Assembly (NCBI GenBank): GCA_958295665.1
Contig: OY282560.1
Coordinates: 258,425,368 to 258,489,367, forward strand
Source of the DNA: Tipula vernalis
Taxonomy: Eukaryota; Arthropoda; Insecta; Diptera; Tipulidae
Length of the DNA stretch: 64,000 nucleotides
Direction: 5' to 3'
A program made the position numbers and the translations under genes. The number at the start of each line of letters is the position of its first letter. The stretch's first letter is position 1. The notes beneath the pieces are model-generated. The model was not told the origin of the DNA. It ran no database searches and was given only the letters and a program-made list of their open reading frames with translations. Shown piece after piece: positions 1 through 10,830 of this stretch.

Positions 1-549
1 GTCTCGCATTATCGTGCATTAGCACGAAATTGTTGGCTATTATTGGTGCATGGGGAACAACAAATGTTTCCAATATTTTGTTAATATACCGAACGGCCGT
101 TATATAGTATATCCGTTTGGAACTGATGATGGGCTGATCCGTTGAAGGTTTTTCCACTAACATTTATATTACATTTACATACGTGTTTACAATTCATTGC
201 TGTTGGTCCACAACGGTTGCATGGCGATTTCTAAGAGTTAATGAAACTACAAAACGGTCATCTTGAACGTTTGTTACTCTTTGCTAAAAGTACTTTGTCG
301 CCTGGTATACAACATTGTCTTAAAAAATCCGGACGAAACACGTTGTACGGTACTACGGGAAATCCGAAACATAATAGGGAAGTAACATTGGCTTCTCTTA
401 TCATCCAACAATGCCACGATTGTCGTTGCAATTTCTGAGTCTAGCGACATAATAAAAACGTAACACACTGATACAACAAAATGTAAACTCGACAAAACCA
501 TTGAATATAGCAAAAATGATTTCACAAATTTTCGATTATTAATTTGCAT
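1..549 (-). pseudogene. Tc1-like transposase remnant, cut by the window edge
   Basis: Reading from 549 downward, a 91-residue frame contains a helix-turn-helix stretch (RSQCYFPIMFRISRSTVQRV) like the DNA-binding domain of Tc1-family transposases. Further down, near 110-1, another frame reads VRYINKILETFVVPHAP and then FVLMHDNAR, which resembles the region around the second catalytic Asp (DNARPH in relatives). Stops and frame changes lie between the two parts, so the gene is dead. The part with the last catalytic residue would lie to the left of the window. The frame opens with a hydrophobic stretch that does not belong to the family, so the true start is not clear. Tc1 family assignment is fairly sure; the subgroup is not. 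Confidence 0.6.
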
Positions 550-963
550 TTAAATTTTCCACGCCATCACATATTTTCTATGATTGTTTTGAATGGCCTA
601 GAATTTGGCTTTTGTTTCATGTTTCCAGCTACGGTTTAAAATATATTTCAGAAAAAAAGAGAAATTTGTAGGGTAGATTTATTTTCTATGCCGATGAGTG
701 TAGTTTTAAAGCAATTAGTGGGTAATAGAGGGTAAGTCATATGTAAGATCTCTATAAGTTATGGGTACAATACAATATGTCACATTTATTTGGTCTCCTT
801 CAAAAGTTTTCTAGTTAGGACTTTGCTAGGTAAAGTTAAGTATCAATAGATAGTTTCGAGTATTGAAATCTTCACATCAGGGATCTTGTGTAAACTACCA
901 TGTGTGGATTTACTTCAGTACTATGCGGATTTCTTGCAGTAGCTACATATTTTTTTAGATCAT
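550..963. other. Spacer without a recognisable gene
   Basis: AT-rich sequence between the Tc1 remnant and the first tandem array. I see no open frame of note, RNA gene or clear repeat. It may include the end of the Tc1 element, but no inverted terminus could be placed. Confidence 0.4.
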
Positions 964-1960
964 CGTAGCTAAGGACCCTACTGTGTCCATGCCATATCCC
1001 GTTATATAGATCAATCCCTGTGAGTTTCGCCACAGCGTTTGATAATTTCTGACCAACGTCACTTACCATGAATATAACGCTTTAAATCACCCTTCTCGCC
1101 ATCGCATAGATATCTGGCTTATAAATTTACGTAGCTAAGGGCTCTACTGTGTCCATGTCATATCCCGTTATATAGATCGATCCCTGTGAGTTTCGCCACA
1201 GCGTTTGATAAATCAAAGTTTCTGACCAACGTCAATTACCATGAATATAACGCTTTAAATCGCCCTTCTCGCTATCGCTTAGATATCTGGCTTATAAATT
1301 TACGTAGCTAAGGGCCCTACTGTGTCCATGCCATATCCCGTTATATAGATCCCTGTGAGTTTCGCCACAGTGTTTGATAAATGAAAGTTTCTGACCAACG
1401 TCACTTACCATGAATATAACGCTTTAAATAAACCTTCTCGCTATCGCATAGATGTCTGGCTTATAAATTTACGTAGCTAAGGGCCCTACTGTGTCCATGC
1501 CATATCCCGTTATATAGATCAATCCCTGTGAGGTTCGCCACAGCGTTTGATAATTTCTGACCAACGTCACTTACCATGAATATAATGCTTTAAATCGCCC
1601 TTCTCGCCATCGCATAGATATCTGGCTTATAAATTTACGTAGCTAAGGGCCCTACTGTGTCCATGCCATATCCCATTATATAGATCAGTCCCTGTGAGTT
1701 TCGCCACAGCGTTTGATAAATCAAAGTTTCTGACCAACGTCAGTTACCATATGAATATAACGCTTTAAATCACCCTTCTCGGTTCTCGCCATCGCATAGA
1801 TATCTGGCTTATAAATTTACGTAGCTAAGGGCCCTACTGTGTCCATGCCATATCCCATTATATAGATCAATCCCTGTGAGTTTCGCCACAGCGTTTGATA
1901 AATGAAAGTTTCTGACCAACGTTAGTTATCATGAATATAACGCTTTAAATCACCCTTCTC
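964..1960. repeat. Tandem repeat, six copies of 164-182 bp
   Basis: The phrase GTAGCTAAGGGCCCTACTG recurs at about 965, 1129, 1302, 1471, 1637 and 1819. Each is followed by the same order of blocks (CCATGCCATATCCC, TTATATAGATC, CCTGTGAGTTTCGCCACAG, TGACCAACGTC, GAATATAACGCTTTAAAT, CTTCTCG). Copies differ by small insertions and deletions, such as presence or absence of a short AAATCAAAG block, which explains the uneven spacing. The short reading frame across it is a by-product of the repeat. It has the length of an insect minisatellite or satellite monomer. Confidence 0.93.
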
Positions 1961-3055
1961 GAAATCACATGGGTTGAAATTTTACTATGAAACATGATAC
2001 CATGTGATTTAGTTCTCGTATTTTAATTATTCTTGTTATATTAATTACATTCCTTATAATTATCACCTCTTTTCTTTTGTATACATGTATAATGGATGAA
2101 ATACAATACTATTTAAACAATTCACTTCAGTGTTTCAACAATTTTATATTAAAGTTTAATATTCATGTTTTGATTAATAATGCCTAAATTATAATGAACA
2201 AAGTTTAGTTTTAAATTTAGCATATTTACACTACGAAAAAATTTTCGGGCTCAATTTTCGTTTTGTGTACTAATTTTCAATTTTTCGAGCTGGAAGCTAA
2301 GACACTTTAGATTTATAGCAAATTCACATTCTGAAAAGACCTTTTTCGGGCTGAAAGGTTTTTTCGGGCTAACTTCACATACATTATTTTTTACACCGTT
2401 GGGTGTAAAAATAAAATTTCTGATAATAATTACCAAAATATTTGGGGGATTTTTTTAAAAGGTAATTCCTACAACGTATTTGCGGTTGTTCGGAGTTAAA
2501 AATTAACACCGTTTGGAGTTTTCTATGCCGAAGTAATGATTCGATGAGGATTCTGTTAAGTTTTTAGCTCGTTCGATTTTTTCTTTTTGCAAAAACATTA
2601 AAAAATCGTTAGTTCATCTGAAAAATTCACGTCGGTTAGTTACATTACAATAAAAATAAAAAAGCAATTAGGCAACATTAAAAATCGGTGAAAAATTTAA
2701 AGTTTGTTTGAGTTGATTAAATTTGTTTTAACAATAAATTTTGAGTTTGAGATACTTATAATAAATAGTTATACTTATTATTATGCTTATAATAAATTGT
2801 GTAAAATCAAAACATCCAAAAAAAATGTAGGGGCAAAAATTTATTGTTGTTTCGTCTACTTTACTTAGTGATATTTTGGTAGAAGGTAAGAACATTTTAA
2901 GTTTTAAATATAATATTTTCATTGCAGTTGTGTTTTTATTTTAATTAACAAAGAATATGTTTTAATTACAAAAACGGAAAAAATAAAAATAAAAAATCAA
3001 TGCAACTATATATCTGTCTCGAATGTCAAAGTCATCTCGACTATGTTACATAGGT
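1961..3055. other. AT-rich spacer with two small hairpins
   Basis: No gene is visible. An 11-bp perfect inverted repeat (AAATCACATGG at 1962-1972, its complement at 2000-2010) sits right at the end of the tandem array. A mini-hairpin TACACC...GGTGTA lies at about 2391-2406 and recurs in kind near 3180 and 7940. Around 2230-2375 the words TTTTCGGGCT and GGGCTAACTTCACA occur; the latter also lies inside the foldback arms further right. Confidence 0.5.
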
Positions 3056-3799
3056 CCCACCGATCGGATATTTATAATTTGAATCCAATCGGATATTATA
3101 ATAAAAATGACATAAAATACGTCTGGATGAAAACTTTTACACCGCATAAAACCCAATCAAGAACATTCATATTTAGGAAAACACCGAAAGGTGTATTTTA
3201 TTAAATCCAAAAGAAGTTCTTCTAAAATTTTTCTTTTCGGATAGTTAAAAATATTTATCCGTTGATGCGTGCTTAATTTGAAAAAAATGGCAAAAACCAT
3301 AAATTTACGTAAAAACGCATTTTCTATTGACGAATACCCTAGATTTTGGGATACTGCAGGACTGGTATTTCATTATTATTTGTTTTTAAAGTTTCGAGTC
3401 ATAAATTAAAATATAAATATAATTGATCAAGATTTTAATTTAAAAATGAAAACAGATTTATTTTGTGCAGACAAATGGAAGAAACTAAAACAAAATATTA
3501 AAAAGTTGGCAGATTCCATGTATGTGAAGTTATCCCAGGATTTCATCCCAGCAAATAAAAAAATTAAATCAGGCAACCCTCGAAACATTTTATACATCAA
3601 GCATTCTTTTGTGAAGTTAGCCCAGCCCAGAATTTAATTATTTTTAACTTTAAAACTTAATAAAAAAAATAGCTCAAAATATCTAAATTGAATAATTAAA
3701 CAATAATTCCTACAAAATAAAATTATTTAAAAAATATGTATCGCTTTCAAAACATCTGTACATAATTATTGAAATATTTATTCGCTTTTTGAAATAATA

Positions 3800-5625
3800 T
3801 AGATTTTTCGTCTGTAATAACCAAAGTTAAAATTTGTCGGATTGAGGCTCAATAGTATTGAAATGGACAGACACATAGCTTAATTTTGGCCAAATTTAAA
3901 GAAAAACGTACCGTTGCAACTTGCGTAATTTGGCCCTGGGCTAAAAACCTCTATACAATTTTTGAAGTAAAATTGGATTTTTCGTCTATAATAACAAAAG
4001 TTAAAATTTGTCGGATTGAGGCTCAATGGTTTTCAAATGGACATACACATAGCTTAATTTTGGCCAAATTTAAAGAAAATCGTACCGTGGCAACTTGCGT
4101 AATTTGGCCCTGGGCCAAAAACCTCTATACAATTTTTGAAGTAAAATTGGATTTTTCGTCTATAATAACAAAAGTTAAAATTTGTCGAATTGAGGCTCAA
4201 TGGTTTTCAAATGGACATACACATAGCTTAATTTTGGCCAAATTTAAAGAAAATCGTACCGTTGCAACTTGCGTAATTTGGCCCTGAGCCAAAAACCTCT
4301 ATACAATTTTTGAAGTAAAATTGGATTTTTCGTCTATAATAACAAAAGTTAAAATTTGTCGGATTGAGGCTCAATAGTATTGAAATGGACAGACACATAG
4401 CTTAATTTTGGCCAAATTTAAAGAAAATCGTACCGTTGCAACTTGCGTAATTTGGCCCTGGGCCAAAAACCTCTATACAATTTTTGAAGTAAAATTGGAT
4501 TTTTCGTATATAATAACAAAAGTTAAAATTTGTCGGATTGAGGCTCAATAGTATTGAAATGGACAGACACATAGCTTAATTTTTGCCAAATTTAAAGAAA
4601 ATCGTACCGTTGCAACTTGCGTAATTTGGCCCTGGGCCAAAAACCTCTATACAATTTTTGAAGTAAAATTGGATTTTTCGTATATAATAACAAAAGTTAA
4701 AATTTGTCGGATTGAGGTTCAATGGTTTTCAAATGGACATACACATAGCTTAATTTTGGCCAAATTTAAAGAAAATCGTACCGTGGCAACTTGCGTAATT
4801 TGGCCCTGGGCCAAAAACCTCTATACAATTTTTGAAGTAAAATTGGATTTTTCGTCTATAATAACAAAAGTTAAAATTTGTCGGATTGAGGCTCAATGGT
4901 TTTCAAATGGACATACACATAGCTTAATTTTGGCCAAATTTAAAGAAAATCGTACCGTTGCAACTTGCGTAATTTGGCCCTGGGCCAAAATCCTCTATAC
5001 AATTTTTGAAGTAAAATTGGATTTTTCGTCTATAATAACAAAAGTTAAAATTTGTCGGATTGAGGCTCAATGGTTTTCAAATGGACATACACATAGCTTA
5101 ATTTTGGCTAAATTTAAAGAAAATCGTACCGTGGCATCTTGCGTAATTTGGCCCTGGGCCAAAAACCTCTATACAATTTTTAAAGTAAAATTGGATTTTT
5201 CGTTTGTAATAACAAAAGTTAAAATTTGTCGAATTGAGGCTCAACGGTTTTAAAATAGACATACACTTAGCTTACTTTTGGCCAAATTTAAAAAAAATCG
5301 TACCGTTGCAACTTGCGTAATTTGGCCCTGGGCCAAAATCCTCTATACAATTTTTGAAGTAAAATTGGATTTTTCGTTTGTAATAACAAAAGTTAAAATT
5401 TGTCGGATTGAGGCTCAACGGTTTTAAAATAGACATACACTTAGCTTACTTTTGGCCAAATTTAAAGAAAATCGTACCGTGGCAACTTGCGTAATTTGGC
5501 CCTGGGCCAAAATCCTCTATACAATTTTTGAAGTAAAATTGGATTTTTCGTTAGTAATAACAAAAGTTAAAATTTGTCAGATTGAGGCTCAATGGTTTTC
5601 AAATGGACATACGAGTACACATAGA
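3800..5625. repeat. Ten-copy tandem array, period exactly 174 bp
   Basis: The word GGCCAAATTTAAAGAAAATC or a close variant starts at 3888, 4062, 4236, 4410, 4584, 4758, 4932, 5106, 5280 and 5454: every interval is 174 bp. Copies differ by single bases, for instance AATAGTATTGAAATGG against AATGGTTTTCAAATGG. Because 174 is 58 codons, one frame stays open across neighbouring units (frames of 133, 194 and 81 residues). Stops arise wherever a unit carries the TAG variant, and homology to known proteins is not apparent. I read the frames as a consequence of the period and not as a gene. Confidence 0.95.
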
Positions 5626-5945
5626 TTATGGATTTTACTTCAAAAATTGTGTAGAGGTATTTGGCCCAGGGCCAAATTACGCAAGTTGCCACGGTAAGAT
5701 TTTCTTTAAATTAAGCTAAAAGTAAGCTATGTGTTTGTCTATTTTAAATCCGTTGAGCCTCAATCCGACAAATTTTAAGTTTTGTAATTACAAACGAAAA
5801 ATCCAATTTTTCTTTAAAAATTGTATAGAGGCTTTTGGTCCAGGGCCAAATTACGCAAGTTGCCACGGTACGATGTTCTTTAAATTTGGCCAAAAGTAAG
5901 CTATGTGTATGTCCATTTGAAAACCATTGAGCCTCAATCCGACAA
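5626..5945. repeat. Two inverted copies of the 174-bp unit
   Basis: Directly after the direct array the unit appears twice in reverse complement. GGGCCAAATTACGCAAGTTG starts near 5671 and again near 5849, followed each time by AAAGTAAGCTATGTGT and GAGCCTCAATCCGACAAATT. With the direct copies this makes the core itself palindromic. Confidence 0.9.
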
Positions 5946-6261
5946 ATTTTAACTTTTGTTATTACAGACGAAAATTCTATATTATTTCAAAAAGCGAATA
6001 AATATTTCAATAATTATGTACAGATGTTTTGCAAGCGATACATATTTTTTAGATAATTTTTTTTTGTAGGAATTATTGTTTACTTATTTAATTTAGATAT
6101 TTTTAGCTATTTTTTTACTAAGTTTTAAATTTAAAAATAATTAAATTCTGGGCTGGGCTAACTTCACAAAAGAATGCTTGATGTATACAATTTTGCGAGG
6201 GTTGCCAGATTCAATTTTTTTATTTGCTGGGATGAAATCCTGGGATAACTTCACATACATG

Positions 6262-7389
6262 CAGATTCCAAAAAAATAACAATTTATGATGAATGTACCG
6301 AAAAAGATGATAGTAAGTTTACTTTAAATTTCTTTTTAGTTTATTGGTGACGAATTTTAAAACTTAAAAATATTAATTAACTTTATCTTAAATATTAAAA
6401 ATTTTAATTTTATTATTTTTTTTCTTTCAGAAGTTGATAGCGACATTACTTTATTAATTTTGCTAACAAAATTATGCAGGACGTATGGAAAAAAAATTAA
6501 TCCTTCAATTTATCAATTTTTTATTTTTGAAAAGGTATACTCTTTACATAATTTAAAATCTTTATTTATCAAGTTAAAAAAAACTATTTTTCAGATAGGT
6601 TCTCTCTGTTAACATGACTTGGACTATCTACATCTGATTCTTCGAGGGCCATCTCGCAAACAAATTACCACCGCAAGCATCAAAATAGATGCGAAGGAGA
6701 CCCCACTATTGGCGCAAATTAATAGCATATAAAATTAATTGTAATTAATTGTAAATACCCGCAAAATAAACAGTTTCTATTTATTCATTGAATAAGGGTT
6801 AATGAAAATGGAACATTCTTCATTAACGCCAAGGCTAGAATTAGTTTTGAAGGTTTAGATTCGAATTTAGAGAACTTAGAAATTCAATTCAATTTTAATA
6901 TTACTGATAAAATTAACATTCTTAAGGAAATTAATTAATGTTTTTGTATAAAAATAAAGTTATATTTTTTGTATTATTAAATGGGAAATTTATATATTTT
7001 ATCGTTTACTTAAAACAATTAGCTTTAGTTTTAATCTTAATTCAAATGAAACCAAATTATAAAATGAAATCAATGCTATAGTAGTATAAAACTGCTTATG
7101 CGAATATACATACCAATAGTTCAAATGTTTATATACTTCCGAAATTGTACAATTGTTTTATTTTATATTAAAATAATTTTATTAATCTAAAATAATTGTT
7201 TATTGTTAAGCTTAAATGTTAATTTTTTAATAATTTTTCATGCTAAAAACAAAAGAATTATTTTATTATTTTTTATTTATTAGGTACCGAAACAATTGTA
7301 ATTATTTTCAAATATTTAATAAACAATTTACATTTATTTAAATACTCCAAAAATCCCTTTTTATTTTATCACTTTCTAATGAAATATTT
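6262..7389. other. AT-rich interior with no gene seen
   Basis: Sequence between the foldback unit and the degenerate tandem repeats, still inside the outer inverted pair. It is very AT-rich with many stops in all frames. I find nothing that resembles a coding region or RNA gene. Confidence 0.4.
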
Positions 7390-7830
7390 ATTCCGTTTGG
7401 TGAATCACATGAACTTTTATTCGTGCGGTTTTGCACTAAAAAGGTCTTTTAAGTTATCCTTTCTTTGTAGATTCAACTATCTAAAAAATGTTTCTAAAAG
7501 TCTGTTAGAGGAGTGTATTTTTATATCTCAATGGTGGAAAACATTAACTTTTATCTGTGCGGTTTTACGCTAAAAAAGTATTTTTAATTTATCCTTTCTT
7601 CGTGAATTCAATTATCCGAAAATGTAGCGAAAAAATCTGCTTCAGGGGTGTACTTTTTTATCCATCAATGGAGTAAGACAACAACTTTTATCCGTGTAGT
7701 TTTACACCAAAATCATTTTTTTTTAATTATCCTATCTCCGTCAATACAATTACCCATAAATATCTAAAAATTCTGTTTTAGTGGTGCATTTTTTTATCCT
7801 TCTACCGGGTAAATATGCTTTAAAAGGTGA
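7390..7830. repeat. Three degenerate tandem copies of about 136 bp
   Basis: The phrase CTTTTATCCGTGCGGTTTTAC, with variants, occurs near 7412, 7549 and 7684. Each copy continues with AAAAAAGTATTTTTAATTTA-like sequence, TATCCTTTCT, CAATTA and CTGTTTTAGTGGTGTATTTT-like words. The 64-residue frame across the first copies is not gene-like. The vocabulary (TTTTATCC, GCGGTTTTAC) matches the outer parts of the surrounding palindromic element. Confidence 0.7.
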
Positions 7831-7927
7831 TTTGTGCTTTTTTAGTGTGAATATTTTTATCCGACAAAATTAAAACGCGATCAAAATACTCCTTTAGGAT
7901 AAAGGAAATTTGTATCCGATCGGTGGG

Positions 7928-8689
7928 ATATTATTTGACACCGATTCGGTGTCAGGGGAACCCCGTTTTTTTTCTGTGTGTTTATAAATTTATGTATATA
8001 AGCTTTATATAAATAGCTTTAGCTTTATATAAATAGAAGACAGATCGCTTCACTGTAATATGATGACGCATCATAAAAATAGCAGCTTACTCAATGCCAG
8101 TTTCTACTAATCAGTAATTTTAAAAAAACGCATTCAATTCAAGTTTGTAATAAAGGTCATAATTCGAAGATATTTAACCCCCAATCGAAGATTATCCCAG
8201 CGTTTAGTCTTAACAAACCTCGACTATGGTTGTGTGGTTAATATGAAAATCAACAAATAGAATTCTAAAATTAAATATTTCCACTAAAATTGTTCTCTGA
8301 GTTTAGAAACCTATAATCGACTTCATTTAAGCAAGTCTCAGTTTCAATGTTGTAATTCAATAATTTCTTGTATTTTCATTTGTTGTAGTTTCTGTATTTC
8401 TAATTTATTTTATTTTAAGTTTATTTTTTCTAAATAAAATCAAAATTGAGTAAATCAAATTTGTAGGTGACCCGCTAAGAAAAGATGTATTGCTATATTT
8501 TAAAAAGAATAGTTTTGCACCTGATCTTTTAATTTTGAGGTATTTATGTTTAGTTTCTCTTCGATTTAAAAAAAAATTAATTATAGAAAAAATCTTAACT
8601 GCTTTAAATTAAGTATACGTAATGTGCTAACTGGTGCTAACTTTCCCTTATAATGAAATGTAAATTATTTAATTAGGTAATCTTAATCT
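7928..8689. other. Spacer without a gene
   Basis: AT-rich DNA right of the composite element. The hairpin GACACCGATTCGGTGTC lies at about 7938-7954, next to the inverted terminus. Otherwise I see no gene or repeat, apart from a short duplication of TAGCTTTATATAAATAG near 8000-8036. Confidence 0.4.
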
Positions 8690-9012
8690 ATGCAATCTTT
8701 TTCTGGGGCTCAAGGCACTCCCAACTCTTTCGCAGTTTAATTTTACCGTCCTACTTTACGCAGTAGTAGCCAAATCGAGGATGTACGGCTATAGACCCGC
8801 TTTGTATAAACCACCTGCACATTGTATTGCTTCATGCTAACCTATAGTGCTGACATGAAAGGTGGGTCGGCCCATGGATTCTGCACTCTCAACAGGGGGT
8901 CATATTTGTGTTCATCGTCATCACCGATCGTTAAAATCCCTTTTGCATCCCGCCTGTACCTCCCGATCCAAACGCCGCAGCTTTAACCACTACGCCGTTT
9001 GCTCGGAATTAC
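8690..9012 (-). mobile_element. tRNA-derived SINE copy with its B box deleted
   Basis: Read on the minus strand from about 9012, the sequence begins GCGTAGTGGTTAAAGC, a good match to the A box of a tRNA-type polymerase III promoter. It continues GCGGCGTTTGGATCGGGAGG. The same words occur in the copy at 60800-60905, but that copy has an extra 21 bp or so (AATTCGAATCCC) that forms the B box; here it is missing and GAGGTAC runs straight into the GCGGGATGC block. The leftward extent to about 8690 is estimated from GC-richer sequence. Confidence 0.55.
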
Positions 9013-9149
9013 GTCTTTATTAATTTCGTTTTCATTAAATTTATTTCTTTAAAACACAAATACCTAATATTAATAGCTTCCGATTATAGATTTCGAGTAA
9101 TAGCATCAATAACTCAATTTTTGCAAAAATGTTGTTATATATTGGGTCA

Positions 9150-10130
9150 AGGAAAGTGATCGTGCCGTTTTTTTATCTGATGGCTTTAGAGTCGTATGAC
9201 TTTGGTAATACTAATCCTATCAGGCCATTCTATAGAATAGAGCATTTGGAAAATGATAGTCGATAGATTATTAAAAAATAAACATTGTGACATTTGTCAA
9301 TTCAGTCGGAAGTATTGCGTTTTGAAAATGAGCCAAATTCTGAAAAAATTCGGCCAAGGCGATAACGCTTCACAGGCTTATGAAAAACATTCGTGGTGTT
9401 TATGGTGAAGATACCTTATCACAATCAGCAGCATGCGTTTGCTTGTTTCGGCTCCAAAACCATTTGCATAGGGCTTGAGACAAAAAGAAGCTCGATATTT
9501 TGGTACCACATGAATTAACAGTGAAATATTTAGTGGACCAAATTTCCATCTGCGAATCGCTGAGATAAAACGAAATCGAACCATTTTTGAAGCGATTGAT
9601 AATGGGCAACGAAAATTGGGTCACATACGACAATAATGTGCGAAAAAGATAGTGGTCCAATATGGATGAAGCTGCAAAAACGGTGGCAAAGCTCGGATTG
9701 GCGCCCCGTAAGATAATGCTTTGTGTTTGGTGCGATTGGAAGTCAATCTCTACTGTCAACAACTAATGCGAGAAAAGCACGCAGTTGTCGTCTTCCATCA
9801 TGACAATGCCAAACCACACATACCTTTATTGATTAGGGAAAAATTGAGAGAGCTCGGCAGGGAAGTTTTGATGTATACACCGTTTAGCCCGGGCGTTGCC
9901 CAGACCGACTAGCATTTGTTTCGCTCTCTATAAAACTCTCTTAATGGTGTAAAGCTGACTTTACTTGAAAAGATTCCTGTGAAAATCACTTGGTTGTTTT
10001 TTGCCCAAAAATCCCAGAAGTTCTACAGTGATGGCACAATGGTTTTACTAGAAAAATGGTAAAAGGTTATCAATAAAAACGGCACATATTTGGTTTAATA
10101 AAGTTCTATGAATGTGAATTTCTTCCTAAA
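9150..10130 (+). pseudogene. Decayed mariner-family transposase
   Basis: A mariner transposase can be followed across all three frames on the plus strand. It begins at MSQILKKF (about 9327) and shows FHHDNAKPHIPLL near 9796, which holds the second catalytic Asp region. Next comes VLMYTPFSPGVAQTD, matching the family's YSPDLAPSDYHLF motif that carries the last catalytic residue; here the motif ends in a stop. A tail VKLTLLEKIPVKITWLFF follows. Many stops and shifts make it nonfunctional. The first 150 bp resemble the start of the second mariner copy at 59335. Exact termini were not found. Confidence 0.72.
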
Positions 10131-10654
10131 CTTTCCTAAAATCACAAAAATAACAAATTGTGAGAATGTATAAGTAAAACTACGCATTAACGAATAAATT
10201 ATACATTACTCATTAAGTAAAGGACATTAAAACTTTTATATTCATACGTCTAAATATTATCATGTAATATTTTTTCAATATTCCATTATTAATTTCTGAA
10301 TGATAATTTATGTTGATAAAAATACCAATGTTCAATACCATACGTCCAATTTCCGAACGCTTTCCGATACTTAGAAACACCGGCACAAAATACTAAGTAT
10401 ATTTATGAGTAACTGTGAATGTAAAGTAACAGAAAAACATCATCATTTGAAAAGTTATAGAGACTAAGGCTGTTTAGTATAACAAAATCTTATTACGGCT
10501 TCCGTATATGGGGTACGTATAAATTTAGTTAAACGTGTTCGCCACGGAATCACATTAAAATGGGTAAAGATCCGCGAAGGACCCCTCATTATGTTGATTA
10601 TGATAACGACGGCCGAAGATATAATTCGTTGATTCATCGGCAATCCTGGGCGGT

Positions 10655-10830
10655 GTTCAACAGAATTATTCCTTCGGTTTGTACGAAAATGAATTCATTA
10701 AACTGTACCGAATGCCACCAGAATGTCATTAATTTAAAAAAATTAGAAGAACCATATATATATGCCCAGTTACTTCTTATACTGAAGCCTTTACAAATGC
10801 TGGTCGCTCTGAACTGAATAGGCCTATACA
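10655..10830 (+). pseudogene. Possible Harbinger transposase fragment
   Basis: Frame starting near 10661 reads QNYSFGLYENEFIKLYRMPP before a stop. The pattern of an acidic residue, then EFI.LYR..P, is what Harbinger-derived proteins (HARBI1 family) show near their N-terminus, and a similar stretch is seen in the captured Harbinger pieces further right (LEARFLEMYRLPPSIS). An overlapping 85-residue frame beginning at 10560 has no recognisable content. The match is short, so the call is tentative. Confidence 0.35.

Larger units (their letters stand above)
3517..6261. mobile_element. Foldback element with arms of roughly 330 bp and tandem core
   Basis: The left arm starts near CATGTATGTGAAGTTATCCC (3517) and runs to about 3845. 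The right arm, from about 5930 to 6261, is its reverse complement and ends GGGATAACTTCACATACATG. Matching blocks keep the same order, for example TTGTGAAGTTAGCCCAGCCC against GGGCTGGGCTAACTTCACAA, and AAATATTTATTCGCTTTTTG against its complement. The core is the 174-bp array followed by two inverted copies (about 5630-5945). Long arms with internal tandem repeats and no coding capacity are the hallmark of foldback-type DNA elements. A 63-residue open frame on the left arm has no recognisable content. Confidence 0.8.
3056..7927. mobile_element. Large composite palindromic element, outer limits
   Basis: A perfect 15-bp inverted pair, CCCACCGATCGGATA at 3056-3070 and its complement at 7913-7927, encloses a smaller foldback unit and a set of degenerate repeats. 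Next to each end lie short ACACC...GGTGT hairpins (near 3180 and 7940) and words such as TTTTACACCG. No transposase frame is present, so any movement would need proteins from elsewhere. The limits are inferred from the inverted pair; no target-site duplication could be identified. Confidence 0.5.

Noticed and set aside
964..1960. CRISPR-like array
   Set aside because: Units of 164-182 bp are repeated as a whole without unique spacers, and the setting is eukaryotic.
3886..5697. Frames of 133, 194 and 81 residues made of 58-residue repeats as a repeat-protein gene
   Set aside because: They follow only from the 174-bp period being divisible by three. They open and close wherever a unit carries a stop variant and show no known fold.
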